From Ruminococcus sp. (GTDB lineage Bacteria; Bacillota; Clostridia; Oscillospirales; Ruminococcaceae), in the NCBI GenBank assembly GCA_017462565.1, contig JAFTQW010000029.1, positions 48,760-112,759 on the forward strand: a stretch of 64,000 nucleotides of DNA, read 5' to 3'. Every line of letters begins with the position of its first letter. Position 1 is the first letter of the stretch. The translations under genes and the position numbers were made by a program. Positions 8,914 through 17,711 of the stretch are shown here, piece by piece. Below the pieces are notes generated by a model, which was not told where the DNA came from, searched no databases, and was given only the letters and a program-made list of their open reading frames with translations.

Positions 8914-9177
8914 TCAGGACGGCTTAAGCACACGATAGAGGGCATGACGACAGTTCTCAATGTCCACGCCACGCATAGAAAAACTGATGACTGCATTTCT
9001 TTTTTCGATAAAGGCATTATTCAGATAACTTCCATCCATGCCAACGTAGGTGTATGTACTGATTGTTCCAGCTGGAGGGTACAAGCCGTCGATTTCAAAG
9101 GTCATGTATTGGTTGGCAGTAGTGGATAAGTTCAGCTGTTCGCCGGTTCCGTTTTCGGGAATTAATTTGAAAAGCAT
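8914..9177 (-). pseudogene. Phage distal-tail (Dit)-like N-terminal fragment
   Basis: The 87-residue frame has a good ribosome site (GAGGTGAAGCA before the ATG at 9177). Its sequence resembles the start of siphovirus distal tail proteins: 'FEIDGLYPPAGTIS', 'YVGMDGSYLNNAFIEKRN', 'ISFSMRGVDIENCRHALY'. Dit proteins usually have ~250 or more residues, so the rest is missing. No other tail genes are present. Together with the integrase fragment it marks a mostly deleted prophage. Confidence 0.5.
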
Positions 9178-9233
9178 TGCTTCACCTCTCAGACCAGTAT
9201 CTTGAAAGATACTTGGTATATAAAGAATCGTAC

Positions 9234-9262
9234 TTGACAGAATCTCAGACTGGCTTTATAAT
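9234..9262 (+). promoter_or_regulatory. Consensus promoter for the PPOX gene
   Basis: TTGACA (9234-9239), a 17-bp spacer and TATAAT (9257-9262) make a perfect sigma-A promoter about 50 bp upstream of the PPOX start. Confidence 0.8.
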
Positions 9263-9310
9263 ATAAATGGTTCAATAAAGTGACCACATTTCTATTACGG
9301 AGGTATGATT

Positions 9311-9712
9311 ATGTCAAATGTAGAAAAAGTAAGTGAGTTTCTCGATCAGGCTAAAGTATTTTATTTCCTGACAACCGATGGCGATCAGCCGAAAGGACGT
9401 CCATTTGGTTTCCATATGCTTGACGGCGGTAAGCTGTATTTTGGTGCAGGTACATTCAAAAAGTGCTTTGCACAGCTCACACGGAATCCGAAAGTTGAAA
9501 TTCTTGCTCTCAAAGAACAGGAATTCCTGCGTTATGATGGTACTGTAAAGATCGTGAGGGATGAAGCGCTCCTTGAAAAGGTGCGTGTTGCTATGCCGCA
9601 GGTTATGGCGTTATATGATAAAAACGAATGGGAAATGGGTCTTTTTTATCTGGAAAACGGTCATGCGGAAATTCGTGACATCATGGATCTGAAAGAGGAA
9701 TTTGATGTCTGA
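9311..9712 (+). CDS. Pyridoxamine 5'-phosphate oxidase-family flavoprotein
   Basis: The 133-residue product belongs to the PPOX split-barrel family of small FMN-binding proteins. Typical stretches are 'FYFLTTDGDQPKGRPFGF', 'KLYFGAGTFKKCFAQLTRNP' and 'FLRYDGTVKIVRDE'. I chose the ATG at 9311 because GGAGGT lies at 9299-9304, too close to the ATG at 9305. Such small members often bind FMN or F420 and reduce unknown substrates; the true reaction is unknown. It overlaps a dead HxlR regulator gene by 8 bp. HxlR/PPOX pairs often form redox-sensing units. Confidence 0.85.
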   Translation: MSNVEKVSEFLDQAKVFYFLTTDGDQPKGRPFGFHMLDGGKLYFGAGTFKKCFAQLTRNPKVEILALKEQEFLRYDGTVKIVRDEALLEKVRVAMPQVMALYDKNEWEMGLFYLENGHAEIRDIMDLKEEFDV

Positions 9713-9893
9713 AAACACATCTATTGAACAGCGTTTTGGAAAATGTCCATATGCAACAGCACAAAGTCTGATTTCCGGCAAGTGAGCAATGCTGATATTG
9801 CACTGCCTTTCAGATAGATCTGTTCGGTTCAACGAGCTTCAGCGGCCTATGACTAAACCAAGCTTAGCACATAGAATAGATTACTCGGTGTAG
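9705..9893 (+). pseudogene. HxlR-type HTH regulator, nonsense-mutated and truncated
   Basis: Read in one frame from the ATG at 9705 the translation gives 'SIEQRFGKCPYATAQSLISG', then K, a TGA, then 'AMLILHCLSDRSVRFNELQR'. HxlR proteins have 'C....A..LIGGKW..LIL..L.....RFNEL', so the TGA replaces the conserved tryptophan. Homology ends soon after 'RPMTK' and a TAG follows at 9891-9893. The start overlaps the PPOX stop (ATGTCTGA), showing that the pair was once coupled. TGA acts as an ordinary stop elsewhere in the window, so recoding is unlikely. Confidence 0.75.
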
Positions 9894-10165
9894 TTATGAA
9901 CAGCTAAAATGATTCGAAGTATGTCAGAATTGCATGATCAGGATATCAGACTATTGTCTTGTGAAACTGGTTCTTAAAAAATTGATTTGCTCAACAACTT
10001 GCAAATAGACTTAATGCTAAGGTTACAGCGCCAAATAAATATCTATGAGCTGATTTATATGGAAACTTATCTATATATGGAAGCAGAAATGGAAAAAAAT
10101 GCAAATTTCTTTGATCCCGGAGAATGAATTGAATTCTTACAAATATATAAATAGGGGGTGCGAAA

Positions 10166-10390
10166 ATGTTCGTAAAATGTCCTGAGTGTGGCAATGAATT
10201 TTTTCAGGAAAAAATTGATGAAGGTTCTTTGAAATATGTTTATTGTGAAAAGTGTGAGACATTTATTGATTTCTGTGGTAAATGCGATGAAATGCTGATA
10301 AGTAAAATAGAGGGAATGTGTGCAGGTCAATACTGCCCGAAGTGCAAGGAATGGGTAATTGTTACTTCGTACATTCCGCCTAAAAAGTAG
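10166..10390 (+). CDS. Small zinc-ribbon protein
   Basis: The 74-residue product has four CxxC pairs: 'CPECGNEF', 'CEKCETF', 'CGKCDEM' and 'CPKCKEW'. These are arranged as two zinc ribbons. An AGGGGGTG ribosome site precedes the ATG. No enzyme domain is present, and a role in nucleic-acid or protein binding is only a guess. The neighbours are relics, so its operon context is uninformative. Confidence 0.6.
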   Translation: MFVKCPECGNEFFQEKIDEGSLKYVYCEKCETFIDFCGKCDEMLISKIEGMCAGQYCPKCKEWVIVTSYIPPKK

Positions 10391-10690
10391 CTTTGTTATC
10401 AATTCAACAAATTGGGTTTGTATACCGACCAAAATCTTTCTATTGTTCTTGAGAATTATTAGACATTTGAAACTGAATCAAATGAGCTTGTACACGTTTT
10501 TGTCAATGGCGAGGTGTTAATTTACCATAAGCAAAACTTCTGATAGTTCCACCAACAATACTACCGATATTAGCACCAAGCTCATAAATTTCACCTAAAT
10601 TTTCATTTATTGCTCCTCCAGCAAGTACATCATATCCAGAACCTACCTTCCCGCACCAAAGATCTAATAAAATGTTGGAAGTCATCACAC
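10391..10690 (-). other. Region with a possible toxin-like C-terminal fragment (10503-10685)
   Basis: On the minus strand an open frame of about 60 codons, from an ATG at 10685 to a TGA at 10503, reads '...YDVLAGGAINENLGEIYELG' and 'ANIGSIVGGTIRSFAYGK'. The glycine-rich end resembles C-terminal segments of large polymorphic toxins or phage lysis proteins. There is no ribosome binding site. I cannot tell whether it is expressed. Nothing else is seen between 10391 and 10690. Confidence 0.3.
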
Positions 10691-10719
10691 TTGACAAGTT
10701 TTACTCTATTTGATATAAT
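10691..10719 (+). promoter_or_regulatory. Consensus promoter for the ABC transporter operon
   Basis: TTGACA (10691-10696), a 17-bp spacer and TATAAT (10714-10719) form a perfect promoter. It lies 180 bp before the ABC ATPase start. Confidence 0.75.
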
Positions 10720-10898
10720 AAATACGAAAAAACTGATTTGATATATGTATTAATTCGGCAAAGATCATATAATAAGACACTTGCAGTAGCATCCATTTGG
10801 TCTCAGCTCGACAATTCTAAGCAACAATTTTCGGCAGAAAGTTGCAGCTGTTTTGATTATTAAATAACAGATCAAAAAATAGCAGAAAGGAAATTAGC

Positions 10899-11804
10899 AT
10901 GAATGTAATCCAAATAGATGGGCTTACAAAGAAATACGGTGATTTCACAGCTGTTGACAACATTTCTTTTACAGTTAATAAGGGCGAACTTATAGGTTTT
11001 CTTGGAGTAAACGGCGCCGGAAAATCAACTACTATAAATATGATGTCTACGCTCCTTGAACCAACAAACGGAAAAATAAACATCTGCGGATTTAATACAG
11101 TAAATGAAAGCAGCAATATACGTCGGAAAATCGGTATTGTTTACCAAGGAAACGTACTCGACGATCTGCTTACGGTTAAGGAAAATTTATTATGCAGAGG
11201 TATTCTTCATGGTGCGGATAAGCTTTCAGCCGAAAAAAATCTTGAAAAGCTCAGCAAAATTTTCTCACTAAATGAAATTCTGAAAAAGAAATACCGGAAT
11301 CTCTCAGGAGGACAGAAAAGAAGATGCGAAATTGCTGCCGCACTTATGCATACTCCGGAAATTCTCATTCTTGACGAGCCTACAACAGGTCTTGATCCGT
11401 CGGCACGAAAAGATGTCTGGAACACTATTGAACAGCTCCGAAAAACTACCGATATGACTGTTTTTCTCACTACTCATTACATGGAGGAAGCTGCTGAGGC
11501 AGACAGAATCATCATTATAAACAAGGGAAAAATCATCGCTCAGGGAGTTCCGTATGAGCTTAAAGAAAAATTCGCCTCCGATTACCTTAAAATTTACTGC
11601 AATGAGGATAAAAAAGATGTTATAATAAGTAAGCTGAAAATCTCGTGTTATGAAAATACGAATTACGGCATTAAAATCCCGGTCAGAACTTCAAGGGAAG
11701 CTCTTGATCTTCTTAATCATGTAAGCGAAGATTTTGATAGTTTTGAAATGATTCAGGGAAGTCTGGATGATGTTTTCATTAATGCAACAAAGGAGGAATA
11801 TTGA
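10899..11804 (+). CDS. ABC transporter ATP-binding protein (DrrA/CcmA type)
   Basis: The 301-residue ATPase energises the membrane protein encoded next. It has Walker A 'GVNGAGKSTTINMM', the Q-loop region 'IGIVYQGNVLDDLLTV', the signature 'NLSGGQKRRCEIAAAL', Walker B 'ILILDEPTTGLDP' and the switch histidine in 'LTTHYMEEA'. The C-terminal ~80 residues match the extension of DrrA-like exporters. AAAGGAAAT precedes the ATG. The permease gene starts 1 bp after this stop. The substrate could be an antibiotic, lipid or peptide; the sequence does not say. Confidence 0.92.
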   Translation: MNVIQIDGLTKKYGDFTAVDNISFTVNKGELIGFLGVNGAGKSTTINMMSTLLEPTNGKINICGFNTVNESSNIRRKIGIVYQGNVLDDLLTVKENLLCRGILHGADKLSAEKNLEKLSKIFSLNEILKKKYRNLSGGQKRRCEIAAALMHTPEILILDEPTTGLDPSARKDVWNTIEQLRKTTDMTVFLTTHYMEEAAEADRIIIINKGKIIAQGVPYELKEKFASDYLKIYCNEDKKDVIISKLKISCYENTNYGIKIPVRTSREALDLLNHVSEDFDSFEMIQGSLDDVFINATKEEY

Positions 11805-11805
11805 T

Positions 11806-12705
11806 ATGCTTAAATTCTTCCAACTTACCAAAAGAAATGCTTCGCTTTATTTCCGTGACAAAATGGCAGTTTTCAGCTCAATGCTTTCAATGATAATAAT
11901 TATCGGACTTATGCTTATTTTTCTTGGCGATATGTATATAGACGGTCTTAACGAAATTTTTGAATCTATTCCGGACGCAGGAAATAAAACTAAAGACGCA
12001 AAGCTTCTGGTTCTTTCATGGACAACGGCAGGCATTATTCCCATAAATGCTGTTATGGTAACACTTTCAACTCTTACTTCAATGATAAGCGACAAAACCT
12101 CAGGAAAAATAAATTCAATCTATACTGCTCCTATCAAGCGCACTATTATTTCTGCTTCATATATTGCATCAGCATGGATATCGTCGGTAATCGTCTGCAT
12201 TCTGACTCTTGCAATTTCTGAAATTTATCTTTACACAAAGGGAATGGATGTCTTTTCCGCCGCTGTTCACCTTGAAATTTTTGGAATGATAGCTGTTAAT
12301 TCGTTTACATACTCAGCTGTTATGTATCTTTTAGCCGCTCTTATCAGAAGCGAAAGCGCTTGGGGAGCTATCGGAACAGTCATCGGAACTCTCGTAGGCT
12401 TCCTTGGAGGCGTTTATCTTCCTATCGGACAATTTTCAGGCGTAATCGCTTCAGCCCTTAAATGCACTCCTATTATTTACAGCACCGTAATGTTCCGGAA
12501 AGTCATGACGGACAGCCTTACAGATGAAGTTCTCTGCGGAGCTTCCTCAGAAGTGATCAATGAATACAAATCCTTTATGGGAATTGATCTGGATATATTC
12601 GGCAAAAATATTTCTACAGCGGTATGCATTGCGATAATGCTCATTTTCGGAATTGTTTTTATGGCAGCCGGAACTCTTATTACCGGTTTAAAAAAGAAAA
12701 AATAA
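11806..12705 (+). CDS. ABC-2 type permease
   Basis: The 299-residue membrane protein has six predicted helices, among them 'AVFSSMLSMIIIIGLMLIFL' near the N-terminus and 'AVCIAIMLIFGIVFMAAGTL' at the end. The ATG at 11806 is preceded by AAAGGAGG within the end of the ATPase gene. It forms a half-size exporter with that ATPase. The ABC-2 family includes drug and polysaccharide exporters. A clear terminator follows at 12721-12750. Confidence 0.88.
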   Translation: MLKFFQLTKRNASLYFRDKMAVFSSMLSMIIIIGLMLIFLGDMYIDGLNEIFESIPDAGNKTKDAKLLVLSWTTAGIIPINAVMVTLSTLTSMISDKTSGKINSIYTAPIKRTIISASYIASAWISSVIVCILTLAISEIYLYTKGMDVFSAAVHLEIFGMIAVNSFTYSAVMYLLAALIRSESAWGAIGTVIGTLVGFLGGVYLPIGQFSGVIASALKCTPIIYSTVMFRKVMTDSLTDEVLCGASSEVINEYKSFMGIDLDIFGKNISTAVCIAIMLIFGIVFMAAGTLITGLKKKK

Positions 12706-12720
12706 CCTGATAAAACTCAG

Positions 12721-12750
12721 CCTCTCCTATCATGGAGAGGTTTTTGTTTT
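12721..12750 (+). terminator. Rho-independent terminator of the ABC operon
   Basis: A 7-bp stem, CCTCTCC/GGAGAGG, with a 6-nt loop (12721-12740) is followed by TTTTTGTTTT. Confidence 0.85.
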
Positions 12751-12828
12751 ATTTATCGGAATACTTGTACTCGTTAATGAATATCATTTATAAAGGCAAT
12801 AGCCAAAAGCATTTCAAGGAGGTTCATT

Positions 12829-14382
12829 ATGGATTTTAAAATTAACAGAGAAACCGTACCCGCCGCCGAATGTGTCTTTGACGGTATTCAGGAACAAAAT
12901 ATCGAGCTTGATTATATTCTTCCTGACTATTATCCGGATATATTCAGACTGATTCGTTGTCAGGTGCTTCCTGTCATCACAGATTTTTCTGTAAACGGCG
13001 ATCGTCTTTCTTATGAATTGCGCTGCGATATAAGGATTCTTTACTGCGGCGAGGAGGATTCTGTTCTTAGATGTGTAACTCAGCGTCAGAATTTCTCAAG
13101 AACTATCGAACTCAAAAGAAGCTGCGACTCCCCTGCTGTAACCCTTATACCTAAGACCGATCATGTAAATTTTCGTGCAGTAAATAAACGCCGTCTCGAT
13201 ATGAGAGGTGCGGTTTCTGTTAAAATCAAGGTATCGTGTGAAAAAAAACAGGATGTCGTCTCAGATGCTTTCGGCATGAATATTCAGCTTAAAAAAACTC
13301 CCCTGCGTTTTGCCGCAAAGAAAATCTCTCTCGACAAAATTTTACAGATAAACGAAGAAACCGAGCTTTCACCGGCTCAGCCAAATATTTTAAGCATAAT
13401 AAGCTGCCGCTGTAAAGCAGGAGAATGCGAAAAGAAGATGATTTCCGGAAAGCTTCTTGCCAAGGGTGAGATTGAAATCAATTTATTATATTCCTGCGAA
13501 AAAGACGGCGAAGGCGCAATTGAACCGGCGAGCTTTTCTCTTCCGTTCAGCCAGATAATCGATATAGACGAAATCGACGACTCTTTCGAGTGTTCCGTTA
13601 CTCCGGAGATCATAAGCTGCGATATAACTCCGACTGCCGGAAACAACGGCGAAAACAGAGTTCTCAAATGCGAAACTGAGCTTCGACTCGTATGCCGTGC
13701 CGTAAAAACGGCTTCTGTAATGCTTGGAACGGACGCATACTCTACCGTTTATCCGTGCGAAACGGAAATTTCTGAGATTCGTGCCGAGCAGATCCCTGTT
13801 ATATATAACGAAAGCTTCCGCCATACAGCTAAGATTGCCGAAAGTGAAAATGTGCCGCAAACCATTTACTCAATGTGGTGTTCTCCGAAAAATATCAACA
13901 CGAGAATTGCAGAGGACGGCAGATCGCTTATTGTAACCGGAATGCTGACATATTCCATGGCTGCCAAGGATCAATCCGGAATGATCGTTATGCCCGATAA
14001 GGACGAAGCCTTTGAGGAGACTATCGACCTCGGTGACAATATTGCCGGCTGTGATGTTTCGGCAGAAATTACCGTAAATGAGGTTTCCTATAATATCTCT
14101 TCCGAAGGCGTTCTTACCGTTAAAGCCGATCTTACTGCAAAAATTTCGGTATTAAGCTGTTCTTCAATAAAAGCCCTTACCGAGATAAACGTCGATGATT
14201 CCGTTAAAAAACAGCGTGACGGGGATTATTCTATAAAACTCTATTTCGGAGTTGAAAATGAAGAGATCTGGGATATCGCAAAACGCTACAGCACAAGCGT
14301 TTCAGCTGTTATGGAAGAAAACGAGCTTGACGGAGAAAGACTTGAAAACGGCGGAATGCTGCTTATTCCGATAGTTACTTGA
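12829..14382 (+). CDS. sipL: SipL-like spore coat/cortex morphogenetic protein (DUF3794 + LysM)
   Basis: The 517-residue protein has DUF3794 (SPOCS) repeats, seen in 'ELDYILPDYYPDIFRLIRCQ' and again in later beta-rich modules such as 'VTVKADLTAKISVLSC', and a C-terminal LysM motif: 'IWDIAKRYSTSVSAVMEENE...GMLLIPI'. In Clostridioides difficile SipL binds SpoIVA through its LysM and guides coat assembly on the forespore. Here spoIVA lies directly downstream, which strongly supports that partnership. An AAGGAGG site precedes the ATG. A fold-back repeat separates the two genes. Confidence 0.85.
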   Translation: MDFKINRETVPAAECVFDGIQEQNIELDYILPDYYPDIFRLIRCQVLPVITDFSVNGDRLSYELRCDIRILYCGEEDSVLRCVTQRQNFSRTIELKRSCDSPAVTLIPKTDHVNFRAVNKRRLDMRGAVSVKIKVSCEKKQDVVSDAFGMNIQLKKTPLRFAAKKISLDKILQINEETELSPAQPNILSIISCRCKAGECEKKMISGKLLAKGEIEINLLYSCEKDGEGAIEPASFSLPFSQIIDIDEIDDSFECSVTPEIISCDITPTAGNNGENRVLKCETELRLVCRAVKTASVMLGTDAYSTVYPCETEISEIRAEQIPVIYNESFRHTAKIAESENVPQTIYSMWCSPKNINTRIAEDGRSLIVTGMLTYSMAAKDQSGMIVMPDKDEAFEETIDLGDNIAGCDVSAEITVNEVSYNISSEGVLTVKADLTAKISVLSCSSIKALTEINVDDSVKKQRDGDYSIKLYFGVENEEIWDIAKRYSTSVSAVMEENELDGERLENGGMLLIPIVT

Positions 14383-14394
14383 TGAACCGCAGTC

Positions 14395-14557
14395 AGAACC
14401 TGCATTCATAGAATAAGCTGCACGTCTTTTTGGCAAATTTTGCTGATAACTACGTTGAAAAAGTTCACCATACGACAGTATGCTTTCACTTTTTCGCCTT
14501 ATCCTTAGCAAAATTATGCTCAAAAATTCGCACATCTTCCCTATGAACACAGGTTCT
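14395..14557. repeat. Fold-back (MITE-like) repeat, copy 1
   Basis: This 163-bp element starts AGAACCTGCATTCATAG and ends CTATGAACACAGGTTCT. The ends are inverted repeats, and the interior is a long imperfect palindrome centred on CATACGACAGTATG with GAAAAAG/CTTTTTC arms. Two more copies lie at 16173-16335 (inverted relative to this one) and 17474-17635. No reading frame lies inside. The spoIVA start follows 33 bp after it, so the structure is in the 5' leader if transcription begins upstream. Confidence 0.85.
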
Positions 14558-14590
14558 CAAAAAGAAAATGCAGATTTTAAGGAGCAGATT

Positions 14591-16066
14591 ATGGTAAAAG
14601 ATATTTACAGCAATATCGCTGAGCGTACCGGAGGCGATATTTACATTGGTGTAGTCGGACCTGTGAGAACAGGTAAATCGACTTTTATTAAACGTTTTAT
14701 GGAGTCGCTTGTCATTCCGAATATTCCAAGCGAATTCAAGCGTGAACGCGCACTTGACGAACTTCCGCAGTCCGCAGCAGGCAAAACTATTATGACAACT
14801 GAACCGAAATTCATCCCTGAAGAAGCTGTTGAAGTCGATCTCGGAAACGGAGCGGCTTTCAGCGTCCGTCTTATCGACTGCGTTGGTTATATCGTTCCCA
14901 GTTCGCTTGGATATATTGAAAACGAACAGCCGAGAATGGTTATGACCTCATGGTTCGATGAGGAGATCCCTTTTAATATGGCTGCTGAAATAGGTACGCA
15001 AAAGGTTATAACCGACCACTCTACGATCGGTCTTGTCATCACAACAGACGGTTCTATTTCCGATATTCCAAGAGCTGAATATGAAGAATGCGAAGAACGT
15101 GTTATTCGTGAATTAAAAGAACTCGGAAAACCGTTTGTGGTCATACTTAATACAACAACTCCTGATTCTACCGAAACAAAAACGCTCGCCGCTCAGTTAA
15201 CAGATCGTTATGACGCCAAAGTTATTCCGGTTAGCTGTCTTGATCTTAACGAGGAGGATATTCGTGAAATTATCCGTGAGATCCTTTTTTCGTTCCCGAT
15301 AAAGGAGATCAATATCAGAACGGCAAGATGGATCAACACTCTTGAAAAAGGACATTGGCTTAAATCGGAAATTCTCGGCTGCATCAGAAATGCGGCAAGA
15401 GATATAAAGATAGTTCGTGAAGCAGAAATTGCAGCGGCGGCAATGTCGGAGTGTCCGCATATAATCAAAGCTGAAATTTCATCAATAGATCTTGGAAAAG
15501 GTTCGGTTACAATAAATGCCGAGCTTGACAACAGTCTTTTCTATAAAATCCTCGGAGAAGCAACAGGCATTGAAATTGAAAGCGAAAGCGATCTTATGCC
15601 CCTTCTTATGGAGCTTAACGATATCAGAAGAAAATATCAGCGTATCGAACCGGCTCTTGCAGAAGTTGAAGCAACCGGCTATGGAATCGTTATGCCGGAG
15701 CTTGATGAGCTTACTCTTGAAGAGCCAAAAATCATCCGTCAGGGAGGAAAATACGGTGTAAAACTTAGAGCCTCCGCTCCGTCCATACATCTTATGAAAG
15801 CAAATATCAATACGACTGTAAGTCCGATAGTCGGAACGGAACGTCAGTCCGAAGAGCTTGTTATGTATCTTCTCGATGGCTTTGACGATAATCCGACAAA
15901 AATCTGGGAATCAAATATTTTCGGAAAATCTCTTCATGAACTCGTCAACGAAGGACTTCATAATAAGCTTTATAAAATGCCGACAGACGCAAGAATGAAG
16001 ATTCAGGAAACGCTTGAAAGAGTCATCAACGAGGGATGCAGCGGACTTATTTGCTTTATTCTCTGA
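14591..16066 (+). CDS. spoIVA: Stage IV sporulation protein A (ATPase)
   Basis: The 491-residue protein is the spore-coat basement ATPase that polymerises on the mother-cell face of the forespore membrane. It begins 'VKDIYSNIAERTGGDIYIGV' and has Walker A 'GPVRTGKSTFIKRFME', switch-like 'VRLIDCVGYIVP' and the conserved C-terminus 'EGCSGLICFIL', which anchors to SpoVM-marked membrane in Bacillus. Length matches the ~492 of Bacillus. I chose the ATG at 14591 (GGAG at 14581-14584) over longer in-frame starts that lie in the repeat. SipL, its known partner, is encoded just upstream. Confidence 0.95.
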   Translation: MVKDIYSNIAERTGGDIYIGVVGPVRTGKSTFIKRFMESLVIPNIPSEFKRERALDELPQSAAGKTIMTTEPKFIPEEAVEVDLGNGAAFSVRLIDCVGYIVPSSLGYIENEQPRMVMTSWFDEEIPFNMAAEIGTQKVITDHSTIGLVITTDGSISDIPRAEYEECEERVIRELKELGKPFVVILNTTTPDSTETKTLAAQLTDRYDAKVIPVSCLDLNEEDIREIIREILFSFPIKEINIRTARWINTLEKGHWLKSEILGCIRNAARDIKIVREAEIAAAAMSECPHIIKAEISSIDLGKGSVTINAELDNSLFYKILGEATGIEIESESDLMPLLMELNDIRRKYQRIEPALAEVEATGYGIVMPELDELTLEEPKIIRQGGKYGVKLRASAPSIHLMKANINTTVSPIVGTERQSEELVMYLLDGFDDNPTKIWESNIFGKSLHELVNEGLHNKLYKMPTDARMKIQETLERVINEGCSGLICFIL

Positions 16067-16087
16067 TGTGCAATATTTATATTATAT

Positions 16088-16123
16088 CCGAATTGCTTTT
16101 TTGGCAGTTCGGGTATATTTTTT
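16088..16123 (+). terminator. Terminator after spoIVA
   Basis: The inverted repeat CCGAATTGC...GGCAGTTCGG (16088-16112) is followed by a T-rich run ending at 16123. Confidence 0.65.
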
Positions 16124-16172
16124 CTTGAATTATTATAATTATTATGATATAATATTTGAAGTACACAAATTA

Positions 16173-16335
16173 AGAGCCTGTGTTCATAGGGAAATTGCGC
16201 ATATTTTCGAACATAAATTTGCCGAGAACAAGGTGAAAAAGTGAAAACATACTGACGTATGGTGAACTTGTTCAACGCAGTAATCGGCAAATTTTGCCGA
16301 AAAGACGTGTGATTTATCCTATGAACACAGGCTCT
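16173..16335. repeat. Fold-back (MITE-like) repeat, copy 2 (inverted)
   Basis: The ends are AGAGCCTGTGTTCATAG and CTATGAACACAGGCTCT, a perfect 17-bp inverted pair. The interior is the reverse complement of copies 1 and 3 (GGTGAAAAAGTGAAAACATAC... on the plus strand). Length is 163 bp, the same as copy 1. It lies between spoIVA and the CDF transporter gene. Confidence 0.85.
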
Positions 16336-16358
16336 GAAACCATTTTTCGAGGTAACAT

Positions 16359-17474
16359 ATGAGCAAGAGAACGAATTTAAGTATTTTTGCCGGAATATTC
16401 GGCATAATATGCAATCTCATCCTATGCATTTTCAAATTTATAGCAGGAAGCATGAGCGGTTCTGTTTCAATAACCGCAGACGCTGCAAATAATCTGTCCG
16501 ACGCCGGCTCGAATATTGTTTCGATTGCAGGAACGCTTCTTTCCAGAAAGCCTGTCGATAAAGAGCATCCATTCGGTCATGGCAGAGCCGAGTATATTTC
16601 TGCTATAATAATTGCAGTTTTCATTCTTTTGATGAGCTTTGAACTGGGAAAAAGTTCTGTCGAAAGAATAATCTCTCCTAAGAATATGAATTTCTCATTA
16701 ATATATGTATTAGTTCTTGTTTCATCAATAATGATAAAATTTCTCATGTTTTTCATTAATGGAATATTTTACCGAAAAACCGGCAATATCAATCTTAAGG
16801 CTGTTCAAAAAGACAGTCTTAACGACTGCATTGCTACGGGAGCAGTTCTTGTTTCTCTTTTCGTCTGCAAAATTTCAGGAATCCACCGCTTTGACGGTAT
16901 TATCGGTTTATTTGTAACTTTTTTTGTAGCCTTTTCGGGAATCGACGTTCTGAAAAACATATCCGGTTCTCTTCTCGGTCAGCCTCCTTCAAAAAAGCTT
17001 GTTGACGATATGAAACGAATTATGCTTTCTCAGGAAAATATTATTGGAGTTCATGACATTATTGTCCATGATTACGGTCCAAACAGAATTATGGCTACCG
17101 CTCATGCTGAATGTCCCTCAGATATAGGCGTTGAAGCGCTTCACGATGCTGTTGATAATGCCGAAAAGCAAATAGAATCCGAGCTGAATATTTCAATGTG
17201 TATTCATATTGATCCTGTTAAGCTCAACGATGAAGAAACAGATCGCTATAAGCTTTTGACAGAACGGATAATTAATGATTACAACAAAGAATATACATTT
17301 CATGATTTTAAGTTTTATACTAAAAATGGTGAAATAAATCTGATTTTTGAGCTGGTTATTCCATTCAGTGAAAAAAAATCTCCGCAGGAAATTTCAAACG
17401 ATATACAAAAACTCTTCTCAAACGAAAACGAAAAAATAAATGCCCTTATCACAATTGAACATACTTTTATATAA
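16359..17474 (+). CDS. Cation diffusion facilitator, probably Mn(II) exporter
   Basis: The 371-residue protein has the CDF layout of six membrane helices and a cytoplasmic C-terminal domain. The family phrase 'PVDKEHPFGHGRAEYIS' follows TM2. Metal-site residues appear as N-xxx-D in TM2 ('NNLSDAGSN') and D-xxx-D in TM5 ('DSLNDCIATGAVL'). Zn-type members have D-xxx-D and H-xxx-D; the N-D/D-D set is known for manganese exporters such as MntE, so I favour Mn. AGGTAAC precedes the ATG. The stop codon overlaps the first base of the next fold-back repeat. Confidence 0.85.
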   Translation: MSKRTNLSIFAGIFGIICNLILCIFKFIAGSMSGSVSITADAANNLSDAGSNIVSIAGTLLSRKPVDKEHPFGHGRAEYISAIIIAVFILLMSFELGKSSVERIISPKNMNFSLIYVLVLVSSIMIKFLMFFINGIFYRKTGNINLKAVQKDSLNDCIATGAVLVSLFVCKISGIHRFDGIIGLFVTFFVAFSGIDVLKNISGSLLGQPPSKKLVDDMKRIMLSQENIIGVHDIIVHDYGPNRIMATAHAECPSDIGVEALHDAVDNAEKQIESELNISMCIHIDPVKLNDEETDRYKLLTERIINDYNKEYTFHDFKFYTKNGEINLIFELVIPFSEKKSPQEISNDIQKLFSNENEKINALITIEHTFI

Positions 17475-17635
17475 GAACCTGTCCACATAGAAGATTCCGC
17501 ACGTCTTTTCGGAAAATTTTGCCGATCGCTGTGTTGAAAAAGCTCACCATACGATAGTATGCTTTCACTTTTTCGCCTTGCCCTCGACAAAATTTTCCCG
17601 AAAATCCGCACATAATTTCTATGTGGACAGGTTCT
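17474..17635. repeat. Fold-back (MITE-like) repeat, copy 3
   Basis: The ends are AGAACCTGTCCACATAG and CTATGTGGACAGGTTCT, a perfect 17-bp inverted pair; the length is 162 bp. The interior matches copy 1 (GTTGAAAAAGCTCACCATAC...). The terminal variants differ between copies (CATTCAT, TGTTCAT, TCCACAT) but always in a compensatory way at the two ends, or nearly so, as expected for selection on base pairing or gene conversion between arms. Confidence 0.85.
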
Positions 17636-17644
17636 AAAAATCAA

Positions 17645-17677
17645 GACTGTTGCACCTTAGTGAAACAGTCTTTTTTA
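17645..17677 (+). terminator. Terminator after the CDF gene
   Basis: AGACTGTT...AACAGTCT is followed by TTTTTT. It lies just right of the repeat and before the convergent ctp gene. Confidence 0.75.
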
Positions 17678-17711
17678 TCAGAATATATTTTTGTATTTAT
17701 TCGGACGATTC

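Noticed and set aside
9779-9793. TGA read as tryptophan (recoding) in the HxlR frame
   Set aside because: TGA ends several well-supported genes here (for example at 9712, 11804 and 35003), and the HxlR frame is truncated further on, so it is simply a pseudogene.
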